Counted from the stretch's first letter, positions 28,860 to 40,965 are shown. The stretch: 64,000 nt of DNA from Fusobacterium ulcerans ATCC 49185 (GCF_900683735.1 NZ_LR215979.1:3410001-3474000), one strand, 5' to 3'. Notes: generated by a model from the sequence alone, not told the origin. Numbers and translations are program-made.

Positions 28860-29032
28860 CTAAGGAGATCATTTCTCTTTCTCTATTCTATTGATAATGT
28901 TCTTGCAGCGTATTAAGCGCTGGATAACTTATCAAATGGACATTGGAAACTATATAGTAGATAAAATACAATTTTAACTCTTGTTTATATAAACAGAGTT
29001 AGCTGTCAATCAAATTAAACAAAAACAAAATA
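28860..29032 (+). other. 16S-23S spacer without tRNA genes
   Basis: A 173-base spacer carrying no tRNA. It holds two RNase III-type processing arms. TCTCTATTCT (28880-28889) pairs with 27276-27285 before 16S. The 15-base GAAACTATATAGTAG (28946-28960) pairs perfectly with 31969-31983 after 23S. Confidence 0.75.
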
Positions 29033-31943
<2,911 letters not shown>

Positions 31944-32012
31944 AAGATTGAAAGCGCGAAAGCGTATGCTACTATATAGTTTCAAGTGTCTATTAGAAAA
32001 AATAAAGACACA

Positions 32013-32130
32013 GCTTGGTAAGAATAGCTGCGGGGGTACACCTGGTCCCATTCCGAACCCAGAAGTTAAGCCCGTAAACGCTGAAAGTACTTGGAGGGAA
32101 GCCTCCTGGGAGGATAGGAACTTGCCAAGC
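32013..32130 (+). rRNA. rrf: 5S ribosomal RNA
   Basis: About 118 bases, with terminal helix GCTTGG/CCAAGC. The conserved internal CCCATTCCGAACCCAGAAGT and the loop AAGCCC are present. It lies 69 bases after the 23S 3' end. Confidence 0.95.
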
Positions 32131-32140
32131 TCAAATGAGT

Positions 32141-32216
32141 GCTTCCTTAGCTCAGTCGGTAGAGCATGCGGCTGTTAACCGCAGTGTCAATGGTTCAAGT
32201 CCATTAGGAAGCGCCA
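32141..32216 (+). tRNA. tRNA-Asn (GTT)
   Basis: A full cloverleaf of 76 bases with encoded CCA. The acceptor stem is GCTTCCT/AGGAAGC, the D arm GCTC...GAGC, the anticodon stem TGCGG/CCGCA with loop CTGTTAA (anticodon GTT), and the T arm AATGG/CCATT with TTCAAGT. It directly follows 5S and ends the rRNA operon; a T-rich stretch follows. Confidence 0.97.
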
Positions 32217-32353
32217 TTTTTTTATTTTTTGGAAAATTTTTTATAAAAAACTATAATTTTAAAGAGTTTATATACATTTCTCTATAATAATCTATTCGAT
32301 TTAATATGATATAATATAAAATATTGAAAAAATTTCATGGAGGAGGAATAGGA

Positions 32354-32914
32354 ATGAGTGTAATCTCTTGTATTAATGAAAGAAGAAGTATTCGTTCATA
32401 TAAAGATGAGCCAATATCTGAAAAAATAATAAATGAGCTTTTAGAATTAGGAACAAAAGCAGCTACAGGATCTGCTATGGAACCTTGGGGTTTTGTTGTT
32501 ATACAAGACAGAGAAGAGTTGAATAAATTATCAGATGAAATAAAGAAACATTTAATTGCCAATTTTGATAAATTTCCATATTTGAAACAGTATAAGAACT
32601 GGGTAGAAAATCCTAAATATAATGTATTTTATGATGCAGGAACTTTGGTTATAATATATGGAAATACAGATTCTCATTGGAATATTTATGATTGTTCTCT
32701 TGTGGCAGGAAACATAATGCTGGGAGCTTATGAGATGGGGATAGGGAGCTGTTGGATAGGGTTTGGTGAGTATATATTCAATACAAAAGAATTTAAAGAA
32801 AAATATGGAGTACCAGAAAATTTTCAAGGGATTTGTCCTTTGACATTAGGGTATATGAAAATAAAACCAAAACCTCCTGTGAGGAAAGCACCTGTAATAT
32901 TCAATAAAAGATAA
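32354..32914 (+). CDS. Nitroreductase-family flavoprotein
   Basis: A 186-residue FMN-dependent oxidoreductase fold. CINERRSIRSYKDEPIS is the N-terminal FMN phosphate motif. AATGSAMEPWGFVVIQ and the C-terminal GSCWIGFGEYI and PEDF-like loop (VPENFQGICPLTLGYMK) are family-typical. The start at 32354 follows AGGAGGAATAGGA; an earlier in-frame codon at 32324 is before that site. The natural substrate cannot be told. It is monocistronic, between the rRNA operon and a convergent gene. Confidence 0.9.
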   Translation: MSVISCINERRSIRSYKDEPISEKIINELLELGTKAATGSAMEPWGFVVIQDREELNKLSDEIKKHLIANFDKFPYLKQYKNWVENPKYNVFYDAGTLVIIYGNTDSHWNIYDCSLVAGNIMLGAYEMGIGSCWIGFGEYIFNTKEFKEKYGVPENFQGICPLTLGYMKIKPKPPVRKAPVIFNKR

Positions 32915-32919
32915 ATTAA

Positions 32920-32957
32920 AAGAAGCTGTCTAAATTCTTAGACAGCTTCTTTTTTTG
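32920..32957. terminator. Bidirectional intrinsic terminator
   Basis: A 14-bp perfect stem (AAGAAGCTGTCTAA paired with TTAGACAGCTTCTT) with loop ATTC and a T run, between two convergent genes. Confidence 0.9.
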
Positions 32958-32958
32958 T

Positions 32959-33654
32959 TTAATTATATTCTATAGAAATTAAGATCATACTTTTTGGATA
33001 ATATGTAACTTTTACATCTGGAATATCTTGAATATCAAGTTCAGAAGGATAAATGGATATATTAGGATCCTCTTTATATGAAGCTATTATTTTGTTTGTA
33101 TCCCATACTGTATTATCTATTACAAATTTTTTAGTTAAAGGGTCTATCATTTGAGAGTTTCTGTTTTCTATTTTCAGCATAATACATTTTGCAGAAGAAT
33201 CAGTTTTCAGCATCCATAAATAAAAATATGGCTGTGTATGAATAATGCTTCTGTAACTTTCCTGATAATGTAATGAGCTAAAAGAAAGAGTTTCAGTAAC
33301 AGGGCCTTCTATGAGATCTTGTATAGCATGAACAGGGCCTTCTTCTCGAGTAAAGATCATTAGACTCCATGGGATGCAGCACATGCACCCTAATAAAGTT
33401 ATAATTTTTTGATGGAGAGAGATTCTTCCATTTTTTTCTTTTTCCTGCTGTAGAAATTCATATAATCCTAAAGCTATGAATAAAGCAGGAAATAATGCCA
33501 TTTCAAAAGGAAGAATTATTTTATTCCAAATTAATCCTACTATTCCAGAATGGAGAGAAAAGAAAAACGTAGTAATAAAAACTATTCCTATAGTTAAAAA
33601 TAGCAGCAACCATAATATAGTATAAATACTTTTTTTTCTATTATTTTTTAACAT
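32959..33654 (-). CDS. Membrane protein of unknown function (third gene of 34650-32959 operon)
   Basis: A 231-residue protein with three hydrophobic segments near the N-terminus (about residues 11-33, 45-63 and 83-100). A soluble C-terminal domain of about 120 residues follows (ending YYPKSMILISIEYN), probably outside the cytoplasm. The start is ATG 33654 with GGTGAT just upstream; a TTG 12 bases earlier overlaps that site. No family is recognised. It is the last of three minus-strand genes of similar build. Confidence 0.55.
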   Translation of the reverse strand: MLKNNRKKSIYTILWLLLFLTIGIVFITTFFFSLHSGIVGLIWNKIILPFEMALFPALFIALGLYEFLQQEKEKNGRISLHQKIITLLGCMCCIPWSLMIFTREEGPVHAIQDLIEGPVTETLSFSSLHYQESYRSIIHTQPYFYLWMLKTDSSAKCIMLKIENRNSQMIDPLTKKFVIDNTVWDTNKIIASYKEDPNISIYPSELDIQDIPDVKVTYYPKSMILISIEYN

Positions 33655-33682
33655 ATGTATCACCAAGGCTTTTTTATTTTTC

Positions 33683-34144
33683 TTATTCTTCTATAAATTC
33701 TTCGAAAATAAAGCTGTTTTCCTCTGTATCATATTTTAATGCATAAATTTTTTCCGCCTCTGCTTCTACTTCAATTTTAGTAGGACCAGTAGTAGTTGTA
33801 GTAGTTTTCATAAGACCTTTTCTTGTCCAAGAAGCTTCAGCTTCTATAATATTTTTTCCTGGACGAAGAAAATATCCTAATTTTCTTTTTTCATAAAAGT
33901 GAACTGGAGCCTCATTATTAATGTAGATGATAATCAAAGCATCAGAAAGATTACCAAATGCCAATCGTGTACTTATCATCATCTTGGCTGAACTCGGATT
34001 TTCTTCCAGATAGGATTTTGCTTTTGCCTTATTTTTTTTTAAATATAACATTGTTAATGGAAGACCTATCAAAAGATATGCCACACATATGATAATGATG
34101 TATCTTCCAGGTCCAGTCAAAAATGTAGAAAAAGAACTTTCCAT
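33683..34144 (-). CDS. Membrane-anchored protein of unknown function (second gene of the operon)
   Basis: A 153-residue protein with one helix near the N-terminus (about residues 14-33) and a strand-rich domain (SDALIIIYINNEAPVHFYEK, then YFLRPGKNIIEAEASWTRK). The phrase about a ligand-like loop is only structural impression: a small beta domain beside the membrane is what can be supported. ATG 34144 has AAGGCAGG upstream. Five consecutive Thr appear around GLMKTTTTTTGPTKIEVEAE. Function unknown. Confidence 0.55.
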   Translation of the reverse strand: MESSFSTFLTGPGRYIIIICVAYLLIGLPLTMLYLKKNKAKAKSYLEENPSSAKMMISTRLAFGNLSDALIIIYINNEAPVHFYEKRKLGYFLRPGKNIIEAEASWTRKGLMKTTTTTTGPTKIEVEAEAEKIYALKYDTEENSFIFEEFIEE

Positions 34145-34191
34145 ATAAACCTGCCTTTCATTATTTAATAGTAAAGTTGAATTAACAAATA

Positions 34192-34650
34192 TCAATTTTT
34201 TTTATTTGCTTTTTTTGTTGTGGATATATTTACTGGCTCTTGATTATTAAACCCAAGTGCATCTAATAGTTGCAGATAACGTCCTCTTCCTAACATACTG
34301 CAGTCAATAGTTGTTCCATAATCATTTTCATGAGTCTTAATGGTAAGATCACATGAACTGTCTCCAGTAGTAGAAGTTATCAGAGAATGAAATGAACATT
34401 CACTTATTATAAAACTATGAGTTTCTTTCTTTCCGCGATAGAAAGTAAGTTTGTCACCATCTATAATTATTCTGATATTATCAAGAACTACTGCAAAATA
34501 TGCTCCCCCAAGAAAAGTTAATGTACCAAGAACTTTAGAAATAGTTGGAGAAAGGAAAAAATTTGCTATGATTGCTAAAACAAAACCTGCACATGCAACA
34601 AAGAAAACATTCTTCAAAATAACTAAAGGATTACTTTTAAATTCTTTCAT
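34192..34650 (-). CDS. Membrane protein of unknown function, possible PH-like domain (first gene of the operon)
   Basis: A 152-residue protein with two membrane helices (about residues 13-32 and 38-55), followed by a domain starting VLDNIRIIIDGDKLTFYRGKKE. This resembles bacterial PH-like proteins. GGAGGTGCT precedes the ATG. It shares the layout of two helices plus a strand-rich domain with 1790-2296 and 2438-2917. Its stop lies 47 bases before the next start. Function unknown. Confidence 0.55.
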   Translation of the reverse strand: MKEFKSNPLVILKNVFFVACAGFVLAIIANFFLSPTISKVLGTLTFLGGAYFAVVLDNIRIIIDGDKLTFYRGKKETHSFIISECSFHSLITSTTGDSSCDLTIKTHENDYGTTIDCSMLGRGRYLQLLDALGFNNQEPVNISTTKKANKKN

Positions 34651-34858
34651 ACAGCACCTCCATATTTAGTATACCTTAGATAGTAGCCATTTTAGCATAA
34701 AAAAAATTCTAAAACCACAAAAAAAATTCAAAAAGCATACATTAATTTGTTAACTTTATAATCTTAAAGAATTTTATTATAGTCTAAATTTTTTTTTACT
34801 GAATATAAATTCTTGATATAATGATTATTTATTTATTTTCAAAAATTAAGAATTTGGA

Positions 34859-34955
34859 TTGACATTATCCTGCTAATATGATAAACTATCTAAGTTAAAA
34901 TGGATATTCCGCTTTAATCAAAATTATTAAATGAATATCTCAAGGAGGAGAAACA
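34859..34955 (+). promoter_or_regulatory. rplS promoter and leader hairpin
   Basis: TTGACA (34859-34864), 17 bp and TAAACT (34882-34887). The leader contains a perfect GATATTC/GAATATC pairing (34903-34909 with 34933-34939), extendable by a G-U pair, ending just before AAGGAGGAG. An L19-responsive leader is known in other bacteria and would sit here. The remaining upstream gap, 34651-34858, is A/T-rich and shows no other feature. Confidence 0.5.
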
Positions 34956-35306
34956 ATGAAAGAAAAATTAATCCAATTAGTAGAACAAAACTACTTAAGA
35001 ACTGACATCCCTTCATTTAAAGCTGGAGATACTATTGCAGTATACTACAAAGTAAAAGAAGGAAACAAAGAAAGAGTTCAGTTATTTGAAGGTGTAGTTA
35101 TCAGAGTAAATGGTGGGGGAATTGCAAAAACTTTCACAGTTAGAAAAGTAACTTCAGGAATAGGAATAGAAAGAATAATTCCTATGAACTCTCCAATGAT
35201 TGACAAGATTGAAGTATTGAAAGTTGGTAGAGTTAGAAGATCTAAACTTTATTACCTTAGAGGACTTTCTGGTAAAAAAGCTAGAATCAAAGAAATCAGA
35301 AAATAA
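34956..35306 (+). CDS. rplS: Ribosomal protein L19 (bL19)
   Basis: A 116-residue large-subunit protein at the 30S-50S interface. Family features are [49 protein letters not shown] and the C-terminal [16 protein letters not shown]. It is monocistronic, with its own promoter, leader hairpin and terminator; the frequent rimM-trmD-rplS neighbours are absent here. Confidence 0.97.
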   Translation: MKEKLIQLVEQNYLRTDIPSFKAGDTIAVYYKVKEGNKERVQLFEGVVIRVNGGGIAKTFTVRKVTSGIGIERIIPMNSPMIDKIEVLKVGRVRRSKLYYLRGLSGKKARIKEIRK

Positions 35307-35311
35307 TAACA

Positions 35312-35341
35312 AAAGCCAAGGATTTATCCTTGGCTTTTTTC
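35312..35341 (+). terminator. Intrinsic terminator after rplS
   Basis: A 12-bp perfect stem (AAAGCCAAGGAT paired with ATCCTTGGCTTT) with a minimal loop and a T run. Confidence 0.9.
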
Positions 35342-35418
35342 TTTATTTGGGTATTTTTTTTTTTAGATTTATGATAAAATGATTGTATTGGGGAAAAATA
35401 AAATTGGAGTGATTGTAG

Positions 35419-36345
35419 ATGGAAAAAAGTAAAATAATACTGAATGGTATTTTCTATGTGATACTTACAGCAGTGTTTGTATATATCTTTGTTAAAGAAA
35501 AAGCTTTGACAGATACTATAAAAATATACAGAGATAAATTTGCTGATAAGGTCATCATGGTACTTAATATAAAAGGAAAAGTACTGAGTAAAGGAATAAG
35601 AACAACTATAAATTTAGTAGAAACATTAGGAACTGCCCTTATTTTAGTTCTTGTAATACAAAAATTTTATCTTGGAAACTTTTTGGTACCTACAGGATCA
35701 ATGATACCAACAATAATGCCAAAAGATAGACTTTTTGGAAATATGTTGATTTATAAATTCAGAAAACCTCAAAGAGAAGAAATTATAGTTTTTAAAGAAC
35801 CTATTCAAAATAAAGTACTTTATACTAAAAGGGTAATGGGACTTCCTGGGGAAACAGTAAATATAAAAAATAATCATCTTTTTGTAAATGGAGAAGAGAT
35901 AATAACTAGAGAATATACTAATATCGGTGAAATTGGAAATGAAAAATGGATAGTTCCTAAAAAAGGAGATACTGTTGAGATAATTCCTGGAAAGGATTAT
36001 TCAAAATTATTTAGAGAAAATTTGATAAATGTTGGAGAAGTACAGAAATATCTTGTAGATAATCCTGGAGCAGTTGGAGAAATACTTCCTGATCTTGAAT
36101 TTAGAGTGAATGGAGAAAAGACAGGAATGCTTTTAGATTTAATACATGATCCTAAATATGTAAACAGAATACTTAAAGGTGAAAATGTAGCATTGATATC
36201 TGAGAAAGATTATTATCTTGCTCTTGGGGATAACACAAATGGAAGTTATGATTCAAGAATGTGGGGATTTGTAAGTGAAGACAGAATAAAAGGAGAAGCT
36301 TTTATAAGATTCTGGCCTTTGAACAGAATAAAGCTTTTGAAATAG
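35419..36345 (+). CDS. lepB: Signal peptidase I
   Basis: Cleaves signal peptides on the outer face of the inner membrane. The 308-residue product has N-terminal hydrophobic segments at about residues 9-26 and 70-86. The catalytic Ser is near residue 94 (VPTGSMIPT) and the catalytic Lys near 137 (YTKRVMGLPGE). The C-terminal box is LGDNTNGSYDSRMWGFV. About 85 residues are inserted between the Lys box and the final box, longer than in minimal Gram-positive SipS. It would process the secreted proteins of the fimbria-like operon. Confidence 0.93.
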   Translation: MEKSKIILNGIFYVILTAVFVYIFVKEKALTDTIKIYRDKFADKVIMVLNIKGKVLSKGIRTTINLVETLGTALILVLVIQKFYLGNFLVPTGSMIPTIMPKDRLFGNMLIYKFRKPQREEIIVFKEPIQNKVLYTKRVMGLPGETVNIKNNHLFVNGEEIITREYTNIGEIGNEKWIVPKKGDTVEIIPGKDYSKLFRENLINVGEVQKYLVDNPGAVGEILPDLEFRVNGEKTGMLLDLIHDPKYVNRILKGENVALISEKDYYLALGDNTNGSYDSRMWGFVSEDRIKGEAFIRFWPLNRIKLLK

Positions 36346-36354
36346 GAGTAGAAA

Positions 36355-36777
36355 TTGGTAGAGGAATTAATTGATAAAAAAAATCTTTTAGAAGTGGCTG
36401 AAATGGAAGAAGAGATATTTCATAATACAGCATTTTCAATAAAACAGCTAGAAGAGATGAAAAAAATAGATAGATACAGCTTTCTTATTATAAAAGCTGA
36501 AGAAAAAACAGCAGGTTATGTGATACTTTATGACAGTGTTGATGTATGGGAAATCATGAAAATAGCAGTAAAAAAGGAGCATAGAAGAAAGGGAATAGGA
36601 GAGGAACTTTTGAAGTATATTTCTTCTCTTATTCAAATGCCTATAATGCTTGAAGTCAGAGAAAATAATATAGGAGCTATAGAATTTTACAAGAAAAATG
36701 GGTTTGAGAAGATAGCTACCAGAAAAAACTATTATACTGATACAGGAGAAGCAGCTTATATAATGGTCAAAAATTAA
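36355..36777 (+). CDS. rimI: RimI-like ribosomal protein alanine N-acetyltransferase (GNAT)
   Basis: A 140-residue GNAT acetyltransferase. The acetyl-CoA loop is KKEHRRKGIGEELLKYI, followed by MLEVRENNIGAIEFYKKNGFE and RKNYY, a pattern typical of RimI, which acetylates the N-terminus of S18. It starts at TTG 36355 behind TAGGAGTA, 9 bases after lepB. The tsaB/tsaD neighbours common for rimI are absent, so another protein substrate is possible. Confidence 0.8.
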   Translation: MVEELIDKKNLLEVAEMEEEIFHNTAFSIKQLEEMKKIDRYSFLIIKAEEKTAGYVILYDSVDVWEIMKIAVKKEHRRKGIGEELLKYISSLIQMPIMLEVRENNIGAIEFYKKNGFEKIATRKNYYTDTGEAAYIMVKN

Positions 36778-36858
36778 TTGAGGGATAAAATAGTTTTGTA
36801 TTATCAAAAAGCTGACAATAAAAACCTATAAATATATAAAAAGGATGGTAAACAAAAG

Positions 36859-38292
36859 ATGAATATGAATATTTATTCAAACCCTTTAGCAGAAAGATAT
36901 AGTTCAAAGGAGATGCTTGAAAATTTTTCACCTGACAAGAAATTTTCTACTTGGAGAAAACTTTGGATAGCTTTGGCTGAATCTGAAAAAGAACTAGGAC
37001 TGCATATAACTGATGAACAGATAGAAGAGATGAAAGCTAATATTTATAATATCGATTACGAGCTTGCAGCAAAAAAAGAGTCTGAATTTAGACATGATGT
37101 AATGGCACATGTACATACATTTGGGACACAAGCTCCAAAAGCTATGCCTATTATCCATCTTGGTGCTACAAGCGCATTTGTAGGAGATAACACAGACCTT
37201 ATTCAGATAAAAGATGGACTTGATATAGTTAAAACTAAGCTTGTAAACGTAATATCTGAAATGTCAAAATTTGCTATGGAATATAGAAATCTTCCAACAT
37301 TGGGATTTACTCATTTTCAGGCAGCTCAATTAACTACAGTAGGTAAAAGAGCTACTCTGTGGCTTCAAAGTCTTCTGCTTGATCTAGAAGAACTTGAATT
37401 CAGAGAGAAAACTTTAAGATTCAGAGGAGTTAAAGGTACAACTGGAACACAAGCAAGTTTTAAAGAACTATTTAATGATGATTTTTCTAAAGTAAAAGCT
37501 TTAGACGAGAAAATAACGGAAAAAATGGGATTTAATAAAAGATTCCTTGTTACAGGACAGACTTATGATAGAAAAGTTGATTCAGAAGTGATGAATCTTC
37601 TTGCCAATATAGCTCAGTCAGCTCATAAATTTACAAATGATTTAAGACTTTTACAACATCTGAAAGAAGTAGAAGAACCATTTGAAAAAAGTCAAATTGG
37701 GTCATCAGCTATGGCTTATAAAAGAAATCCAATGAGAAGTGAGAGAATATCTTCTCTTGCAAAATTTGTAATAGCTCTTCAGCAAAGTACAGCTATGACA
37801 GCAGCTACTCAATGGTTTGAAAGAACTCTTGATGATTCAGCTAATAAAAGATTATCCCTGCCTCAAGCTTTCTTGGCAATAGATGCTATATTGATAATCT
37901 GGAAAAATGTTCTGGATGGATTAGTAGTTTATCCAAAAATGATAGAAAAACGTATAATGTCTGAACTTCCATTTATGTCTACAGAATATATTATAATGGA
38001 ATGTGTAAAAAATGGAGGAGACAGACAGGAACTTCATGAAAGAATAAGAGTTCATTCTATGGAAGCAGGAAAAATGGTAAAAATAGAAGGTAAAGAAAAT
38101 GATCTTATAGAGAGAATATTAAATGATAAATATTTCAATTTAGATAAAGATAGATTGCTGGAAATTTTATCTCCTAAGAATTTTATAGGTTTTGCACCTG
38201 AACAGACAGAAGAATTTATAAATATAGAAGTAAAACCAATCTTAGAAAGATATAGTGATAAACTAGGAATGGAAGCAGCACTAAGGGTATAG
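36859..38292 (+). CDS. purB: Adenylosuccinate lyase
   Basis: Acts twice in purine synthesis, releasing fumarate from SAICAR and adenylosuccinate. The 477-residue product shows the fumarase/aspartase superfamily signature GSSAMAYKRNPMRSE (flexible loop Ser), THFQAAQLTTVGKR and HLGATSAFVGDN. The length and sequence fit the longer, animal-type PurB variant also seen in some anaerobes. ATG 36859 or 36865 may be the start. It leads a short run of genes ending in 40885. Confidence 0.93.
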   Translation: MNMNIYSNPLAERYSSKEMLENFSPDKKFSTWRKLWIALAESEKELGLHITDEQIEEMKANIYNIDYELAAKKESEFRHDVMAHVHTFGTQAPKAMPIIHLGATSAFVGDNTDLIQIKDGLDIVKTKLVNVISEMSKFAMEYRNLPTLGFTHFQAAQLTTVGKRATLWLQSLLLDLEELEFREKTLRFRGVKGTTGTQASFKELFNDDFSKVKALDEKITEKMGFNKRFLVTGQTYDRKVDSEVMNLLANIAQSAHKFTNDLRLLQHLKEVEEPFEKSQIGSSAMAYKRNPMRSERISSLAKFVIALQQSTAMTAATQWFERTLDDSANKRLSLPQAFLAIDAILIIWKNVLDGLVVYPKMIEKRIMSELPFMSTEYIIMECVKNGGDRQELHERIRVHSMEAGKMVKIEGKENDLIERILNDKYFNLDKDRLLEILSPKNFIGFAPEQTEEFINIEVKPILERYSDKLGMEAALRV

Positions 38293-38294
38293 GT

Positions 38295-38810
38295 ATGAAG
38301 GAAAACAGACGAGAGATATATTTAACCGCCTTAGTTTTACTTGCATTGTATCTTTCTCTGGCAGAAAATTTTATTCCAAAACCTTTTCCTTGGATGAAAA
38401 TAGGATTATCCAATATAGCTGTTTTGATAGCTCTTGAAAAATTTGATTCTAAGCTTGCGATTGAGGTCGTACTGCTTAGAATCTTTATTCAGGCTCTTAT
38501 GCTAGGAACTCTTTTCACCCCCGGTTTTATAATAAGTTTATCAGCTGGAGGAGCAACTACTTTATTTATGGTTGGACTTTATAAATTCAGGAAATACCTT
38601 TCTCTTTTGGCAATCAGTTCTCTTTCCGCCTTTCTTCACAATATGATTCAACTTATAGTCGTATATTTTCTTATCTTTAGGAATATTACCCTGTATTCAA
38701 AATCTATAATGATGTTTGTATGGGGCTTTTTGGCTATAGGTGTAGGGGCAGGAATTGTAACAGGCTTTATTGGAGAAAAATTAAATTTAAGAAGAGGTAA
38801 TAAATTATGA
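38295..38810 (+). CDS. Gx transporter-family membrane protein (heptaprenyl diphosphate synthase component I-like)
   Basis: A 171-residue integral membrane protein with about five helices. LYLSLAENFIPKPFPWMKIGLSNIAVL at the N-terminus, in shorter pieces LAENFIPKP and GLSNIAVL, is the family hallmark. The Gx family resembles the S components of ECF vitamin transporters; the old isoprenoid name rests on weak grounds. The start lies 2 bases after purB and the end overlaps glmM by 4 bases, so all three are translationally linked. Confidence 0.8.
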   Translation: MKENRREIYLTALVLLALYLSLAENFIPKPFPWMKIGLSNIAVLIALEKFDSKLAIEVVLLRIFIQALMLGTLFTPGFIISLSAGGATTLFMVGLYKFRKYLSLLAISSLSAFLHNMIQLIVVYFLIFRNITLYSKSIMMFVWGFLAIGVGAGIVTGFIGEKLNLRRGNKL

Positions 38811-40162
38811 GAAAATATTTTGGAACAGATGGTATCAGAGGAGAAGCAAACAGAGAACTTACAGTAGATATAGCACTCAGATTAGGGTATGCACTAGGAT
38901 ATTATCTTAAACAGAAAAAAAATAATGGAAAAATAAAAGTTATAATGGGAAGCGATACAAGAAGATCAGGATATATGCTGAGATCAGCTCTTACAGCAGG
39001 TTTAAACTCTATGGGAGTGGATATAGATTTCGTAGGAGTTATATCAACACCAGCAGTGGCTCATATAACTAAAACTAAAGGGGCAGATGCAGGAATAATG
39101 ATATCAGCTTCTCATAATCCAGCAAAGGATAATGGACTTAAAGTATTCGGACCAAATGGATATAAACTTCCAGATGAAACAGAAGCAGAAATTGAAAGAT
39201 TAATGGACAATTATGCTGAAATAACTAAAGATGCCATAGCTGGAGATGAAGTAGGAAGATTTAAATATGCAGAAGATGAATATTTCCTATATAGAGATCA
39301 TCTTCTTTCATGTGTAAAAGGTGATTTTACTGGAATGAAAATAATAGTTGATACAGCTAATGGATCAGCATACAGAATAGCAAGAGATGTATTTTTAGCA
39401 TTGGGAGCAGAGGTAGTAGTAATAAATGATGCGCCTAATGGAAGGAATATTAATGTAAAATGTGGTTCTACTCATCCAGAAATTCTTGCTAAAGTAGTTA
39501 TAGGTTATGAGGCAGATTTAGGATTGGCATATGATGGTGATGCTGATAGACTTATGGCTGTTGACAGAAATGGAAACATAATAGATGGAGATAAGATAAT
39601 AGCTGTTCTGGCCCTTTTAATGAAGAAAAAAGGACATTTAAAAGGAAATAAAGTAGTTACAACAGTAATGAGCAATATGGGACTTGAAAATTATCTAAAA
39701 GAAAATGGAATAGAATTATTAAGAGCAAATGTAGGAGACAGATATGTTTTGGAAAAGATGATAGGAAGTGAAGCTGCTATTGGTGGAGAACAGTCTGGAC
39801 ATATTATACTTTTAGAACATGCAACAACTGGAGATGGAGTACTTACATCACTTAAACTGGTTGAAGCATTGAGAGATGAAAAAAAATATATTGATGAGAT
39901 GGTAAAAGATATAAAGGACTGGCCTCAAAAACTTATCAATGTAACAGTGGACAATAAAAAGAAAAATATCTGGAATCAGAATAAAAATATAACAGACTTT
40001 ATAGCTCTGAAAGAAAAAGAGATGGAAGGACTGGGAAGAGTATTAGTAAGAACATCTGGAACTGAGCCATTGGTAAGAGTTATGGTAGAAGGGAAAGATA
40101 TGTCTATGGTGGAAAAAGTAGTTAATGAAATTGCTGAAATAGTAAAAAAAGAATTAGCATAA
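38807..40162 (+). CDS. glmM: Phosphoglucosamine mutase
   Basis: Converts glucosamine-6-phosphate to glucosamine-1-phosphate for UDP-GlcNAc, peptidoglycan and lipopolysaccharide. The 451-residue product shows KYFGTDGIRGEAN at the start, the phosphorylated Ser in MISASHNPAKDNG, the Mg2+ loop YDGDADRLM, the sugar loop GGEQSGHII and the phosphate loop RTSGTEPLVRVM. It overlaps the preceding membrane-protein gene by 4 bases. Confidence 0.97.
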   Translation: MRKYFGTDGIRGEANRELTVDIALRLGYALGYYLKQKKNNGKIKVIMGSDTRRSGYMLRSALTAGLNSMGVDIDFVGVISTPAVAHITKTKGADAGIMISASHNPAKDNGLKVFGPNGYKLPDETEAEIERLMDNYAEITKDAIAGDEVGRFKYAEDEYFLYRDHLLSCVKGDFTGMKIIVDTANGSAYRIARDVFLALGAEVVVINDAPNGRNINVKCGSTHPEILAKVVIGYEADLGLAYDGDADRLMAVDRNGNIIDGDKIIAVLALLMKKKGHLKGNKVVTTVMSNMGLENYLKENGIELLRANVGDRYVLEKMIGSEAAIGGEQSGHIILLEHATTGDGVLTSLKLVEALRDEKKYIDEMVKDIKDWPQKLINVTVDNKKKNIWNQNKNITDFIALKEKEMEGLGRVLVRTSGTEPLVRVMVEGKDMSMVEKVVNEIAEIVKKELA

Positions 40163-40177
40163 ATAGGGTGAATATAT

Positions 40178-40885
40178 ATGTATAAATATTTTTCAAAAAT
40201 CTATGATAAGTTTATGGAATATTCAGATTATGGAGCATGGGAAAAGGTAGTAGAAGGGCTTATCGCTGAAGGAAATCCTCAAGGAAGGGATTTGCTGGAT
40301 ATAGGGTGTGGGACTGGCGAGCTTCTTTTAAGAATGGCTAAAAAGTATAAATGCCACGGTCTGGATTTATCTGAAGGAATGCTTAAAGTAGCAGACAGAA
40401 AATTAAAACATAGAGAAGTCAGATTATTCCTTGGGGACATGGTAGATTTTAATACTGGTTTTCAATATGATATAATGATTGCTCTTTTTGATACAGTGAA
40501 TCATATTTTATCTACAGAAGAACTTACAAGTCACTTTATAAGTGTAAGAAATTCTTTGAAAGATGAAGGGGTATATATTTTTGATGTTGTAGACAGAGAG
40601 TTTATGGAAATGATGTTTCCCAATGATATCTTTGTTGACAATAGAAAAGATTTAACTTGTATCTGGGAACATGAAATAGAAGAAGGAATAGACTACATAG
40701 ATGCTACATATTTTGTAAAAAATTCTAAAGGAACTTTTGACAAAGTAACTGAAAGTTACAGCAAAATGATATTTACAGAAAAAGAGATTGAAGATTCAAT
40801 AAAAGAATCTGGGCTTAAATTAATCAGAATTATAGAAAATGATGAGATTGCAGGCAGACGAAATGTTTATTTGTTAAAAAAATAA
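40178..40885 (+). CDS. Class I SAM-dependent methyltransferase
   Basis: A 235-residue methyltransferase with motif I LLDIGCGTGELLLRMA at about residues 39-54, an acidic residue after strand 2 (HGLDLSEGML) and motif IV IMIALFDTVNHIL. The family often methylates small molecules. The N-terminal YKYFSKIYDKFMEYSDY is shared by many unassigned bacterial methyltransferases. It lies 15 bases after glmM; substrate unknown. Confidence 0.85.
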   Translation: MYKYFSKIYDKFMEYSDYGAWEKVVEGLIAEGNPQGRDLLDIGCGTGELLLRMAKKYKCHGLDLSEGMLKVADRKLKHREVRLFLGDMVDFNTGFQYDIMIALFDTVNHILSTEELTSHFISVRNSLKDEGVYIFDVVDREFMEMMFPNDIFVDNRKDLTCIWEHEIEEGIDYIDATYFVKNSKGTFDKVTESYSKMIFTEKEIEDSIKESGLKLIRIIENDEIAGRRNVYLLKK

Positions 40886-40936
40886 TACCAAAATGGTAAA
40901 AGAATGATAAATTATTTTCAGAATAGAAATAAAACA

Positions 40937-40965
40937 TTGACTAAAAGTGATAAACATTATAAAAT
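40937..40965 (+). promoter_or_regulatory. ATP synthase operon promoter
   Basis: TTGACT (40937-40942), 17 bp and TAAAAT (40960-40965), with a predicted start about 20 bases ahead of the first operon gene. Confidence 0.6.

Noticed and set aside
28860-29032. tRNA-Ile or tRNA-Ala in the 16S-23S spacer
   Set aside because: The spacer shows no cloverleaf or TTC-loop sequence; only processing arms are present.
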